Shown piece after piece: positions 43,173 to 54,194 of a stretch of DNA of 64,000 nt (the stretch's first letter is position 1; each line of letters begins with the position of its first letter). Below the pieces are notes generated by a model. That model did no database searches. It had not been told where the DNA came from and saw only the letters and a program-made list of their open reading frames with translations. Source of the stretch: Anagrus nilaparvatae (taxonomy: Eukaryota; Arthropoda; Insecta; Hymenoptera; Mymaridae); contig JAKSXM010000040.1 in NCBI GenBank assembly GCA_022575985.1, forward strand, positions 12,480,001 through 12,544,000. The letters run 5' to 3'. A program made the position numbers and the translations under genes.

Positions 43173-43596
43173 TGTAACGGTGTTGGTAACTCAACACACT
43201 TTTAAGCATAGGTTAGGTATATAACATGTACAATAAGTATGTATTGGTCACTCGTGTTGTTAAGGCACTACGTAGTTTAAGTATATATGTATAAGTATTA
43301 GGGTATAAGATTTATCTATGTTATAACTATAGTATTAAGAATGTAGTAGTATGGTGGGGGATACAACTCTCAGGGAAGTATCCAGCATCATCATCTTTTG
43401 TTTTAAGAAAGACTTTCTCTTGCCTTTTGGAAGCCATTGTATTAAGTCTTAATAAACTGGTTTGTGTGTCTACTCAAACTCATCTGTTATCATTTTCATG
43501 TTAACCCAGTTATTTTAATCCTTTTTCAATCATAAATACAAGGTTAGACGTTTGCAATAGAATTTGCCATATATTATTTATTCCGGACATCACATA
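43173..43596 (+). repeat. Gypsy-type 5' LTR
   Basis: Starts TGTAACGGTGTTGG and ends near ACATCACAT. It contains AATAAA (43451). The sequence TTTGGCGCAGTCA follows (43598-43610); TGGCGCAGTC is the primer-site sequence of many insect Ty3/gypsy elements. No second copy lies in the window. It may be the 5' end of the gypsy element whose gag appears at 59722, split by later insertions; that is inference. Confidence 0.55.
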
Positions 43597-43599
43597 ATT

Positions 43600-43610
43600 T
43601 GGCGCAGTCA
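43600..43610 (+). promoter_or_regulatory. Gypsy-type primer-binding site
   Basis: TGGCGCAGTCA just after the LTR end. Confidence 0.6.
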
Positions 43611-44534
43611 TTTTAAATAAGTGCATCAGAACTTTAAGTGCCTATTGTCAAGGTCAGTGCCGGCGAAAATAGGAAAATTGATAAAAAACAATAATTTGAT
43701 CATTTTGTGCTGTGTAATATTTTCACAGACTTTTAAGTAAAATATCCATTGTTAATGTGACGAACTTTATGCAGATAATTAGTGTAAGTAGTGCCTTATT
43801 ACTTTGAAACCGAGTGACAACGTTTTTCTTTTATTGCGCAATTATATTATCAATATAGAAAATTAATATAAATATTTTTTTAATTTCAATAAAAACGTAC
43901 TTATTATTTAATAACAAAAAAATATAATAATTTTAAACAAGAAAATATTTTTTTTAATTAAGTTACATATTTTGTTACATAATATTACTAAAGTTATTAA
44001 GTAAGCATTGGAGGATTAGAGGACCATCAAATTTCAAGTTTAAACGACACTATCTACTCGAAAGTAGGTCGATTGAGGAGACGTAGAGTGTTTCAATCTC
44101 CTTTCTTTTTCTATAAAATAACCGGCGTATTTCGTGCGCAACACCCGCATGCTTTGTTATATACAGTGGGGTTTAGATCAGCTAGCGCTTTGAAATAGTA
44201 TATGTTGGATACTATACTTTTACGGTATATATATATACACCAGCTATTCTGAAACACATTATGTATAGTTGTATTTTTATATACATACATATATATACGA
44301 GATCCTTGTACACAAAGCCTCGCGTAAGAAATTTAATGGTTCTAATATAATTTATATATATATATATATATATAATTATCACAAGATTATAAATTTTGCT
44401 TTATGTAAAACTAAAAATAATATTATAGTTTTAGATTTAATAATAATATTAATATTAATGATTTTGGCCTTTTAAAGAAGTAATAGATAGGGAAAATAAT
44501 AAAATATTAGTAGATATTGTTTTATAACATTTAG
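43611..44534. other. Possible gypsy leader; AT-rich
   Basis: No gene. Includes (TA)n at 44348-44373. The frame at 44269-44475 is built on the microsatellite and is not called. Confidence 0.4.
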
Positions 44535-44538
44535 AAAT

Positions 44539-45919
44539 CACGGTGACCTGGAAGCGTTTTATTATTCGATCAAAATGACAAAAAAACCGTATAGTGGGGT
44601 GTTTTCTACACTAAAAAATGTCTACGAATTTCCTATCCGGACCTTCTATCCAGCTGCTATAAGAATTTGCTGTCAATATTTTCATATTTTCAATATTGTC
44701 TTAATTTTATAAAAGATTTTCTTAAAATTATGATCCTGAAAAACGATAAAATTCGATTTTTCTCATATAAGACGTGGTCGAATTTCTGGGGAAAAAATAT
44801 ACAAGATACTCTTGTAAATAATATTCAGAAAAACATATTTTGAAAACTGATAACCTTTTATAATGGATTTCCTCAAAATTGGGACCCTGAAATACGACAA
44901 AAATCGATTTTTCTCATATAAGAGGTAATCAAAAGCGAAAATAAATGGTTTCATCGGATTCCTGGGGAAAAAATACATAAGTATCTTTAATACATAATAT
45001 TTAGGAAATTTTATTTTATAAACTAATAAACTTTTTTGATTTTTTTCCTTAAAATTGGGACCCTAAAACACGAAAAAAAATTGACTTTTCTCATATAAGA
45101 GGTAGTCAAAAGCTAAAATAAATGGTTTCATCGGATTCCTGGGGAAAAAGTATACAAGACCTTCTTTTAAATAATAATCAGAAAAACTTATTTTGAAAAC
45201 TGACAACTTTTTATAATAGGTTTCCTTAAAATTGGGACCCTAAAAACCATTAAAATCGATTTTTCTCCTATAAAACGTGGTCAAAAGCTAAAATAAATGG
45301 TTCAATCGAATTCTTAGGGAAAAAATAGACAAGTCCCTCTTGTTAATAATATACAGAAAAATTTATTCTGAAAACTACAAAACTTTTAAAATTGGTCCAC
45401 TTGAAATTTGGACCCTAAAAGGTAACGAAAATCGATTTTCCTCCTATAAAACGTGGTCAAAAACTAAAATAAATGGTTTCATCGGATTCCTGGGGAAAAA
45501 ATATTGAAGTATATCAATTGGAACATAATTTTAAACGTAATTTTAATCCCCTGGAAAAACTGAAAGTTTTAAGAAAATCCCAATTTTAAGGAAGCCAAAA
45601 AAAAAAACTTTCGAGAGCTATCGTGGGCTCAAAAATCAATGTTTTGGTCTAAATCTAACGAGAAACTTATTTTTTTTACTTATATTTCCGAGTTCTGCGA
45701 ATTAGGAATCCCGTATACTTGGAAAAAAAAGCCAGTCTTATAAAAAAATTCAAATCATCATTATTCAAATTATGAAAATATTGACAGCAAACGCTTAAAG
45801 TAGCTGGATAGAAGGTCCGGATAGAAAATTCGTAGACATTTTTTAGTGTAGAAAAGACTCTAAGATACAGTTTTTTTTGTCATTTTGATCGCATAATAAA
45901 ACGCTTCCAGGTCACCGTG
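44539..45919. mobile_element. Non-autonomous DNA transposon with Transib-like ends
   Basis: Terminal inverted repeats of about 150 bp (44539-44690 and 45770-45919) start CACGGTGACCTGGAAGCG and include TCTATCCGGACCTTCTATCC. AAAT flanks both ends (44535-44538, 45920-45923). The terminal heptamer CACGGTG resembles Transib/RSS heptamers. The interior is a ~176-bp tandem repeat and has no transposase. Confidence 0.75.
44700..45560. repeat. ~176-bp tandem repeat x 5 inside the transposon
   Basis: Units carry CGATTTTTCTC-TATAA, GGTTTCATCGGATTCCTGGG and AAATTGGGACCCT. The CTC-TATAA motif recurs near 44761, 44912, 45089, 45264 and 45440. The first unit is about 25 bp shorter. Confidence 0.8.
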
Positions 45920-45965
45920 AAATTGTTGGTTAAGATAGGAATTGTAATGATTTAAAATATATATA

Positions 45966-46206
45966 TAGAAAATTATGGGTTAATAAATAACAATAATAAT
46001 TTATTTAACTAATTAACTTTATTAATTATAGCACGCGAGAGAGATTATATTCATTAGAAATCAGTGAAGCGACTAAAGAGAAAGTATACGTAATAACTAA
46101 ATAATACATAGGGGCGGCTGTGTAGCTTTTGGACTCTTATATCCTAAGACAATACATACATATACATTCACACATATACTATAGATATTATTTTGTATTT
46201 CCAACA
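45966..46206 (-). repeat. 3' LTR of Copia element
   Basis: 241 bp, preceded on the element strand by purine tract GTGAGGGGAG (46207-46216). Confidence 0.92.
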
Positions 46207-46475
46207 CTCCCCTCACAAAATTATATCTATAAAAAATAAACTAAATTATTTATTTACTAATACATCATATATCATATTATCAATAAATCATTTAACATTT
46301 AATTTAAAAAATCTCTCTCTTGCGCTTATTTTCTGGGAATTTACATGGTCCAACATTTGTTGTATAGGTACGGGGAAACCCAGGTAAAACCCGACCAGAC
46401 TATTTCTAAAATATACATCAATAAGTTTTATTATTTTTCTTGTTTCTTAAAATCAATAATTTTTATATCATTATT

Positions 46476-49400
46476 TTATATAAGTCCAAGTTTTTCTCTA
46501 AAATATAAGAATTTAACATTTGAAAGAGGTTTTGTAAAAATATCTGCAATTTGATTTGCAGTTGGAATATGTAGTAATCTTACATAGTTTCGTTTTACCT
46601 CATCTTGGACTCTATGATACTTTATATCTATTGCCTTCCTTTTTCTGTGAGGGCATTCGTCATTTGCAACATCAATACAACCTTGGTTATCTTCATAAAT
46701 TAAAATACCATTTTTTAATTCTATTTTTATACCATTTGACACATATATAAACCAAGTGGCATTTATAACTGCCTCGTATAAAGCCATATATTCTGCTTCA
46801 CAAGATGACCCTCCGGTCAGTTCTTGTTTTCTAGTACGCCAATCAATGACGCATTTATCAAACATTAAAAATACATACCCGGTTGTACTTTTTCTATCGA
46901 TCACATCACCACCCCAGTCAGAGTCTACATAACCTGTTATAAATTCCGAAAAATTTTCATTTCTTTCGTAAGTTAATTTTAAATTTATTGTGCATTTAAT
47001 ATACTTTAAAATTCTTTTTAAATACTCCCATAATAATTTATTACTTTTGCTTGCATATCTACTTACAATATTTACCGAATTACTAATATCGGGTCTAGTA
47101 CAAACCATTAGATACATTAAACAGCCTAGTAAACTCTGGCATAGGTCATTGTGTTTTTCATCTGAATTTAAGCCCACATAATCTACTTTACAATCCATAG
47201 GTGTCGTCATGGTTTTACTATAATCAATCATATTAAATTTATTTAAAATATTCTTTATATATAAACTTTGATCTAAACTAATTTTATTTTCATCTCTAAT
47301 TATTCTAATTCCTAAAAATAACTTTATATCACCTAAGTCTTTCATACTAAATTTTTGAGTCAAATAATTTTTAAATATATTCATTGCTAAATTATCTTTC
47401 TTAATTATAAGTATATCATCTACATATAACAATACATATATATTTTTAAATATATTTCCTTTATCAAGTATATAAACACAATTTTCAGTAGATGAGTTTT
47501 GAAATCCCTTTTCTTTTAACGTTTTATCAAAAACTTCAAACCAGCATCGTGCTGCTTGTTTTAAGCCATATATCGCTTTATTTAATTTACATACTAAATT
47601 TTTATTTTTGTCATTTTTAAGTCCTTCCGGAATATTAATATAGACGTCTTCCTTCAGGATTCCGTTCAAAAATGCAGTTTTTACATCCATATGATGTATC
47701 AACAAATTAAATTGATTCGCGAAAGCTAATAATAGTCTAAGACTTGCAATTCTTGCCACGGGAGAAAAAGTTTCGTTATAGTCTATTAAATATTCCTGAT
47801 TAAAACCACGAATTACTAATCTGGCTTTACGCGTTACGAGATTTCCAAACTCATCTGTTTTTATAGTTAATACCCACTTAGAATCTAATATATTTTTATT
47901 TATTGGTCTTGGTACAAGTGTCCAAGTTTTATTTTTGCGATGGGCTTCTAATTCATCATTGACAGCAACGTCCCATTCCGGCTTATCACTTCTAGATTGA
48001 ATTTCCTGAAAAGAATTTGGAATATCACTGGCAACTATTTGTGCCTTATACAAAACATGGTCTAGTATTGTATTATTTTCATTATAGTCTGTGGACCCTA
48101 CATTTTTTATTCTATCACTCCTTCTTAAACTTTTATTTTCTATTACTTTATTTTTAGCATTATGCGATTTCTTATTGTGTACTTCTTTATCTGTTTCTGA
48201 TACAGATTTATTATTTATTCTAGCCCTTTTATAGGGAATTTGCTTATTTCTAATTTCATTACAATCATTTTTATTTCTCTTTTTATTTCTATTTTTATTT
48301 CTTATTTCATCTGATTTATTATTATCAGGTACATTATTTATTACATCATCTGATTTATCATTATCAGGTATTTTATTTGTTACATCATCTGATTTATCAT
48401 TATCAGGTATTTCTTCTGCTGGCCTTAAAAGATTTTCATATTGATCAACTTTTCTAGTATTTTCATTATCAATACTTTCAAAATTTAATTTAGGTCTCGT
48501 ATTTAAAAATGTTATTTCATCAAAAATTGCATGTTTTACATTTATAAATTCTTCCCTATCTGGATGCCACACCTTGTAGCCATTTGGCACATAAGCAACT
48601 AGAATCCCTGCCCATGAATTACTTTCAAATTTACCCCCTTTATTATTGTCAAGTGCGTAAACTGTCGACCCAAAAACTTTAAGGTATTCTAGACTTGGTT
48701 TCTTACCATGCCATAACTCAAAAGGAGTTTTATGATCTTTTAGGCTTCTACAAGGTGTTAAATTTATTAAATATGTAGCAGTTAGGACTGCTTCACCCCA
48801 AAAAACAGTACTTAATTGTGCATCAATTAAAATTGTACGAGCCTTTTCTGTAATAGACCTATTTAATCTTTCAGCAACCCCATTTAATTGAGGGGTATAA
48901 GGAACAGTTAAATGCAAGGTTATGCCTTTTTGTACACAATAAGCTTTCATCTCATTTGATAAATATTCACGTCCGTTATCAATATATAAATAAGCTATGT
49001 TTAAATTAAATTTTGCTTGACTTTTTTCAACAAAGTCTTTAAAGGCTGTAAATACTTCGGACTTTTTAGATATTAAATAAGTTACGTGATAATGTGTAAA
49101 TTCATCCATAAAAACAACATAATAATTTTTATTTCCAATTCCAGAAGGACTGATTGGTCCACCTACATCTGAATGAACAATAAACAATGGTCGTTTTATA
49201 TGATCTTTATTTTTACTTTTATTAAACTTTGATCGGCATTGCTTTCCTTTTATGCACGATTCACATAATTTATTATTTGGATAGATATTTTTAATTATTT
49301 TTATATAATCGACCATTTCTTTATTTTTCAATTCCTTAAATTTATTATCGCTCATATGCCCTAAACGTTTATGCATTAAATCATAATCTACTTTATTATA

Positions 49401-49511
49401 TTTTGCAAAATTTGCAACTACGTTTTTGGCATATTCAATTTTTATTTTTGGTAATGAATTTTCAATTTTACCTGAGATAAGTACTTTTTCTTGCTTCTTT
49501 ATAAACACCAT
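46476..49511 (-). CDS. Copia pol: integrase, RT, RNase H
   Basis: An open frame of 1011 codons. The GAG-pre-integrase HHCC (KRLGHMSDNKF, CESCIKGKQC) is followed by the DDE integrase (VHSDVGGPI, YIDNGREYLS, NGVAERLN), an Asn/Lys-rich linker with NKSDD repeats, RVT_2-type RT (RKARLVIRGFNQ, DVKTAFLNG, LLYVDDILI) and RNase H (YVDSDWGGD, SSCEAEYMALYEA, EDNQGC). All catalytic residues are present. The annotated M is internal: homology continues upstream in a shifted frame into the protease part, with the shift in an A5 run at about 49544. It makes cDNA and integrates it. Confidence 0.93.
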   Translation of the reverse strand: MVFIKKQEKVLISGKIENSLPKIKIEYAKNVVANFAKYNKVDYDLMHKRLGHMSDNKFKELKNKEMVDYIKIIKNIYPNNKLCESCIKGKQCRSKFNKSKNKDHIKRPLFIVHSDVGGPISPSGIGNKNYYVVFMDEFTHYHVTYLISKKSEVFTAFKDFVEKSQAKFNLNIAYLYIDNGREYLSNEMKAYCVQKGITLHLTVPYTPQLNGVAERLNRSITEKARTILIDAQLSTVFWGEAVLTATYLINLTPCRSLKDHKTPFELWHGKKPSLEYLKVFGSTVYALDNNKGGKFESNSWAGILVAYVPNGYKVWHPDREEFINVKHAIFDEITFLNTRPKLNFESIDNENTRKVDQYENLLRPAEEIPDNDKSDDVTNKIPDNDKSDDVINNVPDNNKSDEIRNKNRNKKRNKNDCNEIRNKQIPYKRARINNKSVSETDKEVHNKKSHNAKNKVIENKSLRRSDRIKNVGSTDYNENNTILDHVLYKAQIVASDIPNSFQEIQSRSDKPEWDVAVNDELEAHRKNKTWTLVPRPINKNILDSKWVLTIKTDEFGNLVTRKARLVIRGFNQEYLIDYNETFSPVARIASLRLLLAFANQFNLLIHHMDVKTAFLNGILKEDVYINIPEGLKNDKNKNLVCKLNKAIYGLKQAARCWFEVFDKTLKEKGFQNSSTENCVYILDKGNIFKNIYVLLYVDDILIIKKDNLAMNIFKNYLTQKFSMKDLGDIKLFLGIRIIRDENKISLDQSLYIKNILNKFNMIDYSKTMTTPMDCKVDYVGLNSDEKHNDLCQSLLGCLMYLMVCTRPDISNSVNIVSRYASKSNKLLWEYLKRILKYIKCTINLKLTYERNENFSEFITGYVDSDWGGDVIDRKSTTGYVFLMFDKCVIDWRTRKQELTGGSSCEAEYMALYEAVINATWFIYVSNGIKIELKNGILIYEDNQGCIDVANDECPHRKRKAIDIKYHRVQDEVKRNYVRLLHIPTANQIADIFTKPLSNVKFLYFREKLGLI

Positions 49512-49531
49512 TCCATTCTTAAAGGTTACTT

Positions 49532-50719
49532 CTATACCTTTTTATCCATTTTCTTAACGGAAAGTAAATTTTGTGGTAGCTCTGGACAGTATAACACATT
49601 TTCAAGCAACAAGGTTACTCCCAAGTTACTGACTACTCTAATATCTCCTATTTTGGTAGCCATTATAAATTCACCTCGTTTAGCCACTTCAATCGATATT
49701 GGTGGATTCAAAATCTTGGCATTTTCAAAATATTTATCAGTTTTTATCATATGGTGCGATGCACCTGAGTCTACAACAAAATTATTTAGATCACTATTTA
49801 AATTTATACTAAATCCACTTTGACCAGCCATAAAAGCAAATGGTTGAGTCTGTATCTGCAGTACATCGTTTGCTTCTGCCTGTTGAGCCATATTTGCTCT
49901 TGTACTCTGTGATTCATTTCTTTTAAATTCTAAGAATTTTTTGTAATAAAAACAATCTTTTTTAATATGGCCTTTACGACCACATTGGTGGCATTCAAGC
50001 GATCTATTTCCTCTCCTGAAGTTAGCACTTCTAAAATTTCTTCTGTTCCCAAAATGCCTTCCTCTTTGCCTATTAGAAAAGTTCCGATTTCTACTTTGAG
50101 GCACATTTTCAGCCACACTAGATATAAGTGCCTTGGTACTGGTATCGTTATTGATCTCCTTCAGCTTCGTCTCATGGTCCAGGAGCCTGTTTTTGACAAA
50201 GGCGAAGGTGATTTCTTGGCTTTCGTTCATTGTTTCAATAGACGTCACCACTTGATTGTACTCGTTGGGAAGACTCTGCAAGAGCTTTCCAATCTTATCA
50301 CCTTCTTTAATTTCTTCTCCTTTTGCAGTAGATAAGGTGGTAATTAATTCGTTGAATTTTTCGAAATGCACAAGGAGGGATGTTGTGCTCGAATCCAGTT
50401 TTAAGTTATTGATTTTTCTTTCTATTGCCCACTGATTGGGCAAACTCCTTCTATCATATGTTGCATCAAGATTTTTGAAAATGTCTTTTGAAGCAGCGCC
50501 CTCATTTAAAGCATAGCTGATATGGGAATCAGCTAAATAATTCATAATGATTCCTCTTGCTTTATTGTTTTTTGTGACCCAATTCGCATTATGATTTGCT
50601 GGCATCTCTTCATCAATGATTGATATTACCCCTTCATCTATCAACACTGATCTTACTCTATTCTTCCATACTAGATAGTTTTCTCCAGCAAATTGGGTTA
50701 TATTTCTCTTATTTCCCAT
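49532..50719 (-). CDS. Copia gag and protease
   Basis: 395 codons starting MGNKRNITQFAGENYLVWK, a Copia-type gag. There is a UBN2-like capsid region (DATYDRRSLPNQW, TSLLVHFEKFNELI), an Arg-rich NRRNFRSANFRRGNRS, one zinc knuckle (CHQCGRKGHIKKDC), then aspartic protease with VVDSGASHHMI. The frame ends KKMDKKV, where the homologous sequence continues one base out of frame into pol. One A lost from a six-A run would explain it; a -1 programmed shift is less likely. Confidence 0.92.
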   Translation of the reverse strand: MGNKRNITQFAGENYLVWKNRVRSVLIDEGVISIIDEEMPANHNANWVTKNNKARGIIMNYLADSHISYALNEGAASKDIFKNLDATYDRRSLPNQWAIERKINNLKLDSSTTSLLVHFEKFNELITTLSTAKGEEIKEGDKIGKLLQSLPNEYNQVVTSIETMNESQEITFAFVKNRLLDHETKLKEINNDTSTKALISSVAENVPQSRNRNFSNRQRGRHFGNRRNFRSANFRRGNRSLECHQCGRKGHIKKDCFYYKKFLEFKRNESQSTRANMAQQAEANDVLQIQTQPFAFMAGQSGFSINLNSDLNNFVVDSGASHHMIKTDKYFENAKILNPPISIEVAKRGEFIMATKIGDIRVVSNLGVTLLLENVLYCPELPQNLLSVKKMDKKV

Positions 50720-51301
50720 CTTTGTTAAAAAAATTTTAAAAAATTACAGAAAATTAGAAAAAAAATTTATTTTTGCCTCGGGGCCCCAAAATTTCTTGAT
50801 ACGCTACTAATTTTTGTTGAGTACTGCGGGGCCCGCCTTTTACTATATACGGCCCTGAGGTGTATGAATTTGAAACTCGTGCGCGCCTCAAGGAACAACT
50901 CTACGTCTATCTTCTACCTTTCTCTTTCTAATTTCTTATTCTTCTTTCTTCTATGTATTATACTCCCGCTACTTTTACTTTTTGGGTCTGTATAATAATG
51001 ATAATAATGTTGAAAAAGCCGTTTAGAGTTTTTAACTTGTGTATATAAAGATGATGCAATATGACGCCACTTTCAATATTAATTAATTTTAGTTTATAAC
51101 TTTTATTGTTTATTTAATTAATTAAACACTATTAATTAAATTTTTATTTTTACACAATTCATAAACTTTTATTTATTTAAAAAATTTCACTTCACTTTTT
51201 TAAAAAATTTTTCACCACGCGGTCGAATTTATTAATTAAGTAATTAATTATTTATTAATTAAACAATCACAAAAAAAAAATTATTTAATTATTTATTTAT
51301 T
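50720..51301 (-). other. Copia 5' untranslated leader
   Basis: Between primer site and gag; contains a GC-richer patch at 50775-50900 and no ORF. Confidence 0.6.
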
Positions 51302-51318
51302 GCACAAGGCCCATAACC
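51302..51318 (-). promoter_or_regulatory. Copia primer-binding site (internal tRNA type)
   Basis: On the minus strand GGTTATGGGCCTTGTGC follows the LTR. GGTTATGGGCC is the Copia-type site complementary to the initiator-tRNA anticodon region rather than its 3' end. Confidence 0.8.
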
Positions 51319-51320
51319 TA

Positions 51321-51561
51321 TAGAAAATTATGGGTTAATAAATAACAATAATAATTTATTTAACTAATTAACTTTATTAATTATAGCACGCGAGAGAGAT
51401 TATATTCATTAGAAATCAGTGAAGCGACTAAAGAGAAAGTATACGTAATAACTATATAATACATAGGGGCGGCTGTGTAGCTTTTGGACTCTTATATCCT
51501 AAGACAATACATACATATACATTCACACATATACTATAGATATTATTTTGTATTTCCAACA
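51321..51561 (-). repeat. 5' LTR of Copia element
   Basis: 241 bp, nearly identical to 45966-46206. Confidence 0.92.
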
Positions 51562-51566
51562 ATATA

Positions 51567-52010
51567 TGTTACGGTTAGAGTCCGATCTCTGGCTAAAGCT
51601 AAGACTATCCAGTTAAAGCTAGCTTTAAGCCGTGTTGGCTAAAGTCCGATTCTTGACAATTTTTATTTTTTTGTTCAACATTAACCGGTATCGCTTGGTT
51701 AAAGCTAACATTATCCAAGCAAGCTGGATAAAGCCCGATTCGTATAATATTTAATACAATATAGTAACAAACCAACAAACATCTAGTAACTTTTTTTAAA
51801 AAATTTTTATTATTTTACCGCTATCATATTTTTGTATTCAATTAAATTTTTTAATATACAATTAGTAAATTAACTGTAATTTTATTTATTTTACAATATA
51901 ATATAATTATAATAATTAAATAAATTTTATAAAATTTTTAAATAAAATTTATATGGTTAACTTAAATAAATTATATGTTTTTATTTTACAAAAAATCTAA
52001 ATAAATATTT
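51567..52010. repeat. Left terminal inverted repeat of the Ginger-like element
   Basis: Starts TGTTACGGTTAGAG. It is rich in GGCTAAAGC/GGTTAAAGC phrases that make short internal repeats, then AT-rich. It matches the right end by eye apart from small indels. Confidence 0.8.
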
Positions 52011-52100
52011 GCATTTGAATAAATTTTTTAATTAACGTGTCAATAAAAAAAAAAAAAACAATTAATTAATATGAATTGTAAAAAGTAAAAATTTTAAATA

Positions 52101-54020
52101 TTATCTATTTGCACATGATAAGCTACTGTGACATTTTGAGTTACATTTAAGCCCGCTTGTCTTGCATTTATTATTTTTGCAACCTTGTTTGCAGTTGCAT
52201 CTTTGAAAACCTTGACCACCAAATTTAGATTCCATTATTGCAAGCTGACGTAATGATTTCTTTTCATCTGATATTTTTGAAATATCAATATGTGTTGTAT
52301 TTGTGGGTGTAAACTGATTTCGAGAAAACTTTTCTTCAATTGTCCCGTGATAATTAGCCAATTTATATAACCCGTTTTCATCTTTTTCTATTATCGCCAT
52401 TAGAATATTTCTAAAGTCTCCACGTCCTTTATCTACATCAGGAATTCCAACTCTGACTGTATCTCCAACGTTACAATTAGGGAACTTAGAATTTGACCTT
52501 TTCAGCATTTTTGATCCTTGGTTTTCTAAGTTTAGCTTAGCTTTTTTTCTGTTGTCACTAATATTTAGTTCTTTAGCACATATTTCACAAGAAATTTTAT
52601 CACTACAATTATTGCAATTTATTTTAGTTTCAACTATCACAGGTTGAAGCGATTGAAGCTCATTTTGTTGAAATTGAGCTTGCTCCAAGCAAAGTTGCTC
52701 AGATTGTATTTGAACAGGTAGCAGTTCTTGTTGGTTGAAAATTTCTGGAAGCATATTTTCTAAAATTAACTGCTCACTTTGAGTCTCAATTTGAAAGACA
52801 TCTTGTTCAATTTGAATTGGCGAAATTTCACATAAATTTTCATTTTGAATTTGCGGATTTTCACATAAATTTTCATTTTGAATCGGAAAAGGATCTTGCT
52901 GCCGTTTATCGATATTTTTCAAAATCATTTCCAATTCTTCTTCTGAGCTAATTTCCCGATAAAGAGATTCTGGAATTGATGTTGAAGCAAGGCCAAATCT
53001 TGCGTCGTTGCCAAACATTGCTCGATAAGGTGCACGCTGTATACCAGAATGCAGTGCTTGATTTTTCATAAACTGAACGAATTTAAGACCTTATGACCAG
53101 CGGGTGCTTTTTTCTTCTTCCAACCACGATATTAACATATTTTGTATATCTTGATTCGCTCTTTCTACACTGCCTTGAGATTGACTATGCCTTGGCTTAC
53201 CATGTACTATTTTCAACCCTTTCCACATCAAACTTAATTCTTCTATAATTGAATTTGAAAATTCTCGGCCGTTGTCCGATTGAATAATAGAGGGAGCCCC
53301 AAAAATAGAAATTATATCTAAAACTTGTTTGGCAACTTCAACTGCTGTTTTACGTGAGAGAGCTTTCAAAATACAGAACTTAGTAAGGTGATCTTGGTAC
53401 ACAAGTATAAATTTAAAGTCTCCATCAGGATTAGATTGCATGTCTATAAGATCGATTTGACACCTGTCGTTCATATTAGAATGAACCATAGGTTTAACAA
53501 CCAAGCCTTTTCTGGGGTTATTTTTCTTTAATTGACACGTTCTACACAACTTTAAAAACATTGCAATCATTTCTTGTGTCACATTTTTATATTTCTTTTG
53601 AAGCTGGTAAATCATTCGATGTCTACCTCCGTGGCCTATTGATTCATGAAAATTAAATAAAACGTCAAAAATCTCTTCATTTTTTATAAAATATTGCAAA
53701 GATTCCGGGTCTGAAAGAAAAATAGCAAAAAATAAATAAATTAAAAAAACCATGTTATACATAAAAAATTTTATAAATACCTGAGTTTTTTGCGACTAAT
53801 TTATCAAAAGCAATATCGTATCGATTCAACCTTCGTTTTTCAAGACTTGTTAATTTTTCGTTTTGATTTTTTTTTCTTTTGCCTCTCTTACTTCATTTAA
53901 AGTTTTATTATACAGATCTTCCGTAAAAGAAAAACAATTTTCTTTTTTATTTTTCAGTGATTCATTAAACTTTTCGTAAAAAATCATTTTTAAATCGTTG
54001 TAGCTTTGGGAATCAAACAT
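52101..54020 (-). pseudogene. KRBA2-type integrase gene of the Ginger-like element
   Basis: Exon 1 runs from ATG 54020 to 53781; an intron 53780-53711 (GT...TTTCTTTCAG, 70 bp) joins exon 2. Exon 1 has a frameshift in an A-rich run near 53860. Exon 2 has the H2C2 region (HESIGHGGRHRM, CRTCQLKK) and catalytic QIDLIDMQ, IQSDNGREF and GSVERANQD. A TAA at 53091-53093 follows, and the frame continues to 52101 with HSGIQRAPYRAMFG and a Gln-rich linker. A C-terminal Cys cluster (CNCKQGCKNNKCKTSG, then CNSKCHSSLSC) follows. That Cys tail is typical of KRBA2/SCAND3-like transposon-derived proteins. It would cut and insert transposon DNA. Confidence 0.8.
53711..53780 (-). other. Intron in the integrase gene
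   Basis: Donor CTCAG|GTATTTAT and acceptor CTTTCAG|ACCC, 70 bp, TA-rich. Joining the exons gives an uninterrupted frame (KNS-DPESLQYF). Reading through it gives the hydrophobic pseudo-N-terminus MYNMVFLIYLFF. Confidence 0.7.
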
Positions 54021-54194
54021 TTTATTTAAAAATTAAGTTGAAAAAAATTTTTAATATTTATTTAGTATTAAATAAAAGAATTACACGTTAAGCAATTCTG
54101 GTCACTTTAGATTTTATACTGAGTACTAAAGGAAATATTATATAAATAATTCCCCCTACATTAATTCTTCTTTATTTAATAACAAATATTTATT

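Larger units (their letters stand above)
45966..51561 (-). mobile_element. Ty1/Copia LTR retrotransposon, element 5 (young)
   Basis: A 5.6-kb minus-strand element. LTRs 51321-51561 (5') and 45966-46206 (3') are both 241 bp with one difference seen. ATATA flanks both sides (45961-45965, 51562-51566). Order gag, protease, integrase, RT, RNase H, i.e. Copia. There is a single frameshift between protease and integrase; otherwise coding is intact. Its right end abuts the terminal repeat of the Ginger-like element. Confidence 0.93.

Noticed and set aside
49532..49550. -1 programmed frameshift in Copia
   Set aside because: The site has only five As and no canonical X-XXY-YYZ heptamer; loss of one A from a run is simpler. 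Kept as a note in the gene entries.
53718..53762. Hydrophobic N-terminus (MYNMVFLIYLFFAIF) of the integrase as a signal peptide
   Set aside because: It is read-through of an intron with good GT...AG borders; the true upstream exon is visible at 53781-54020.
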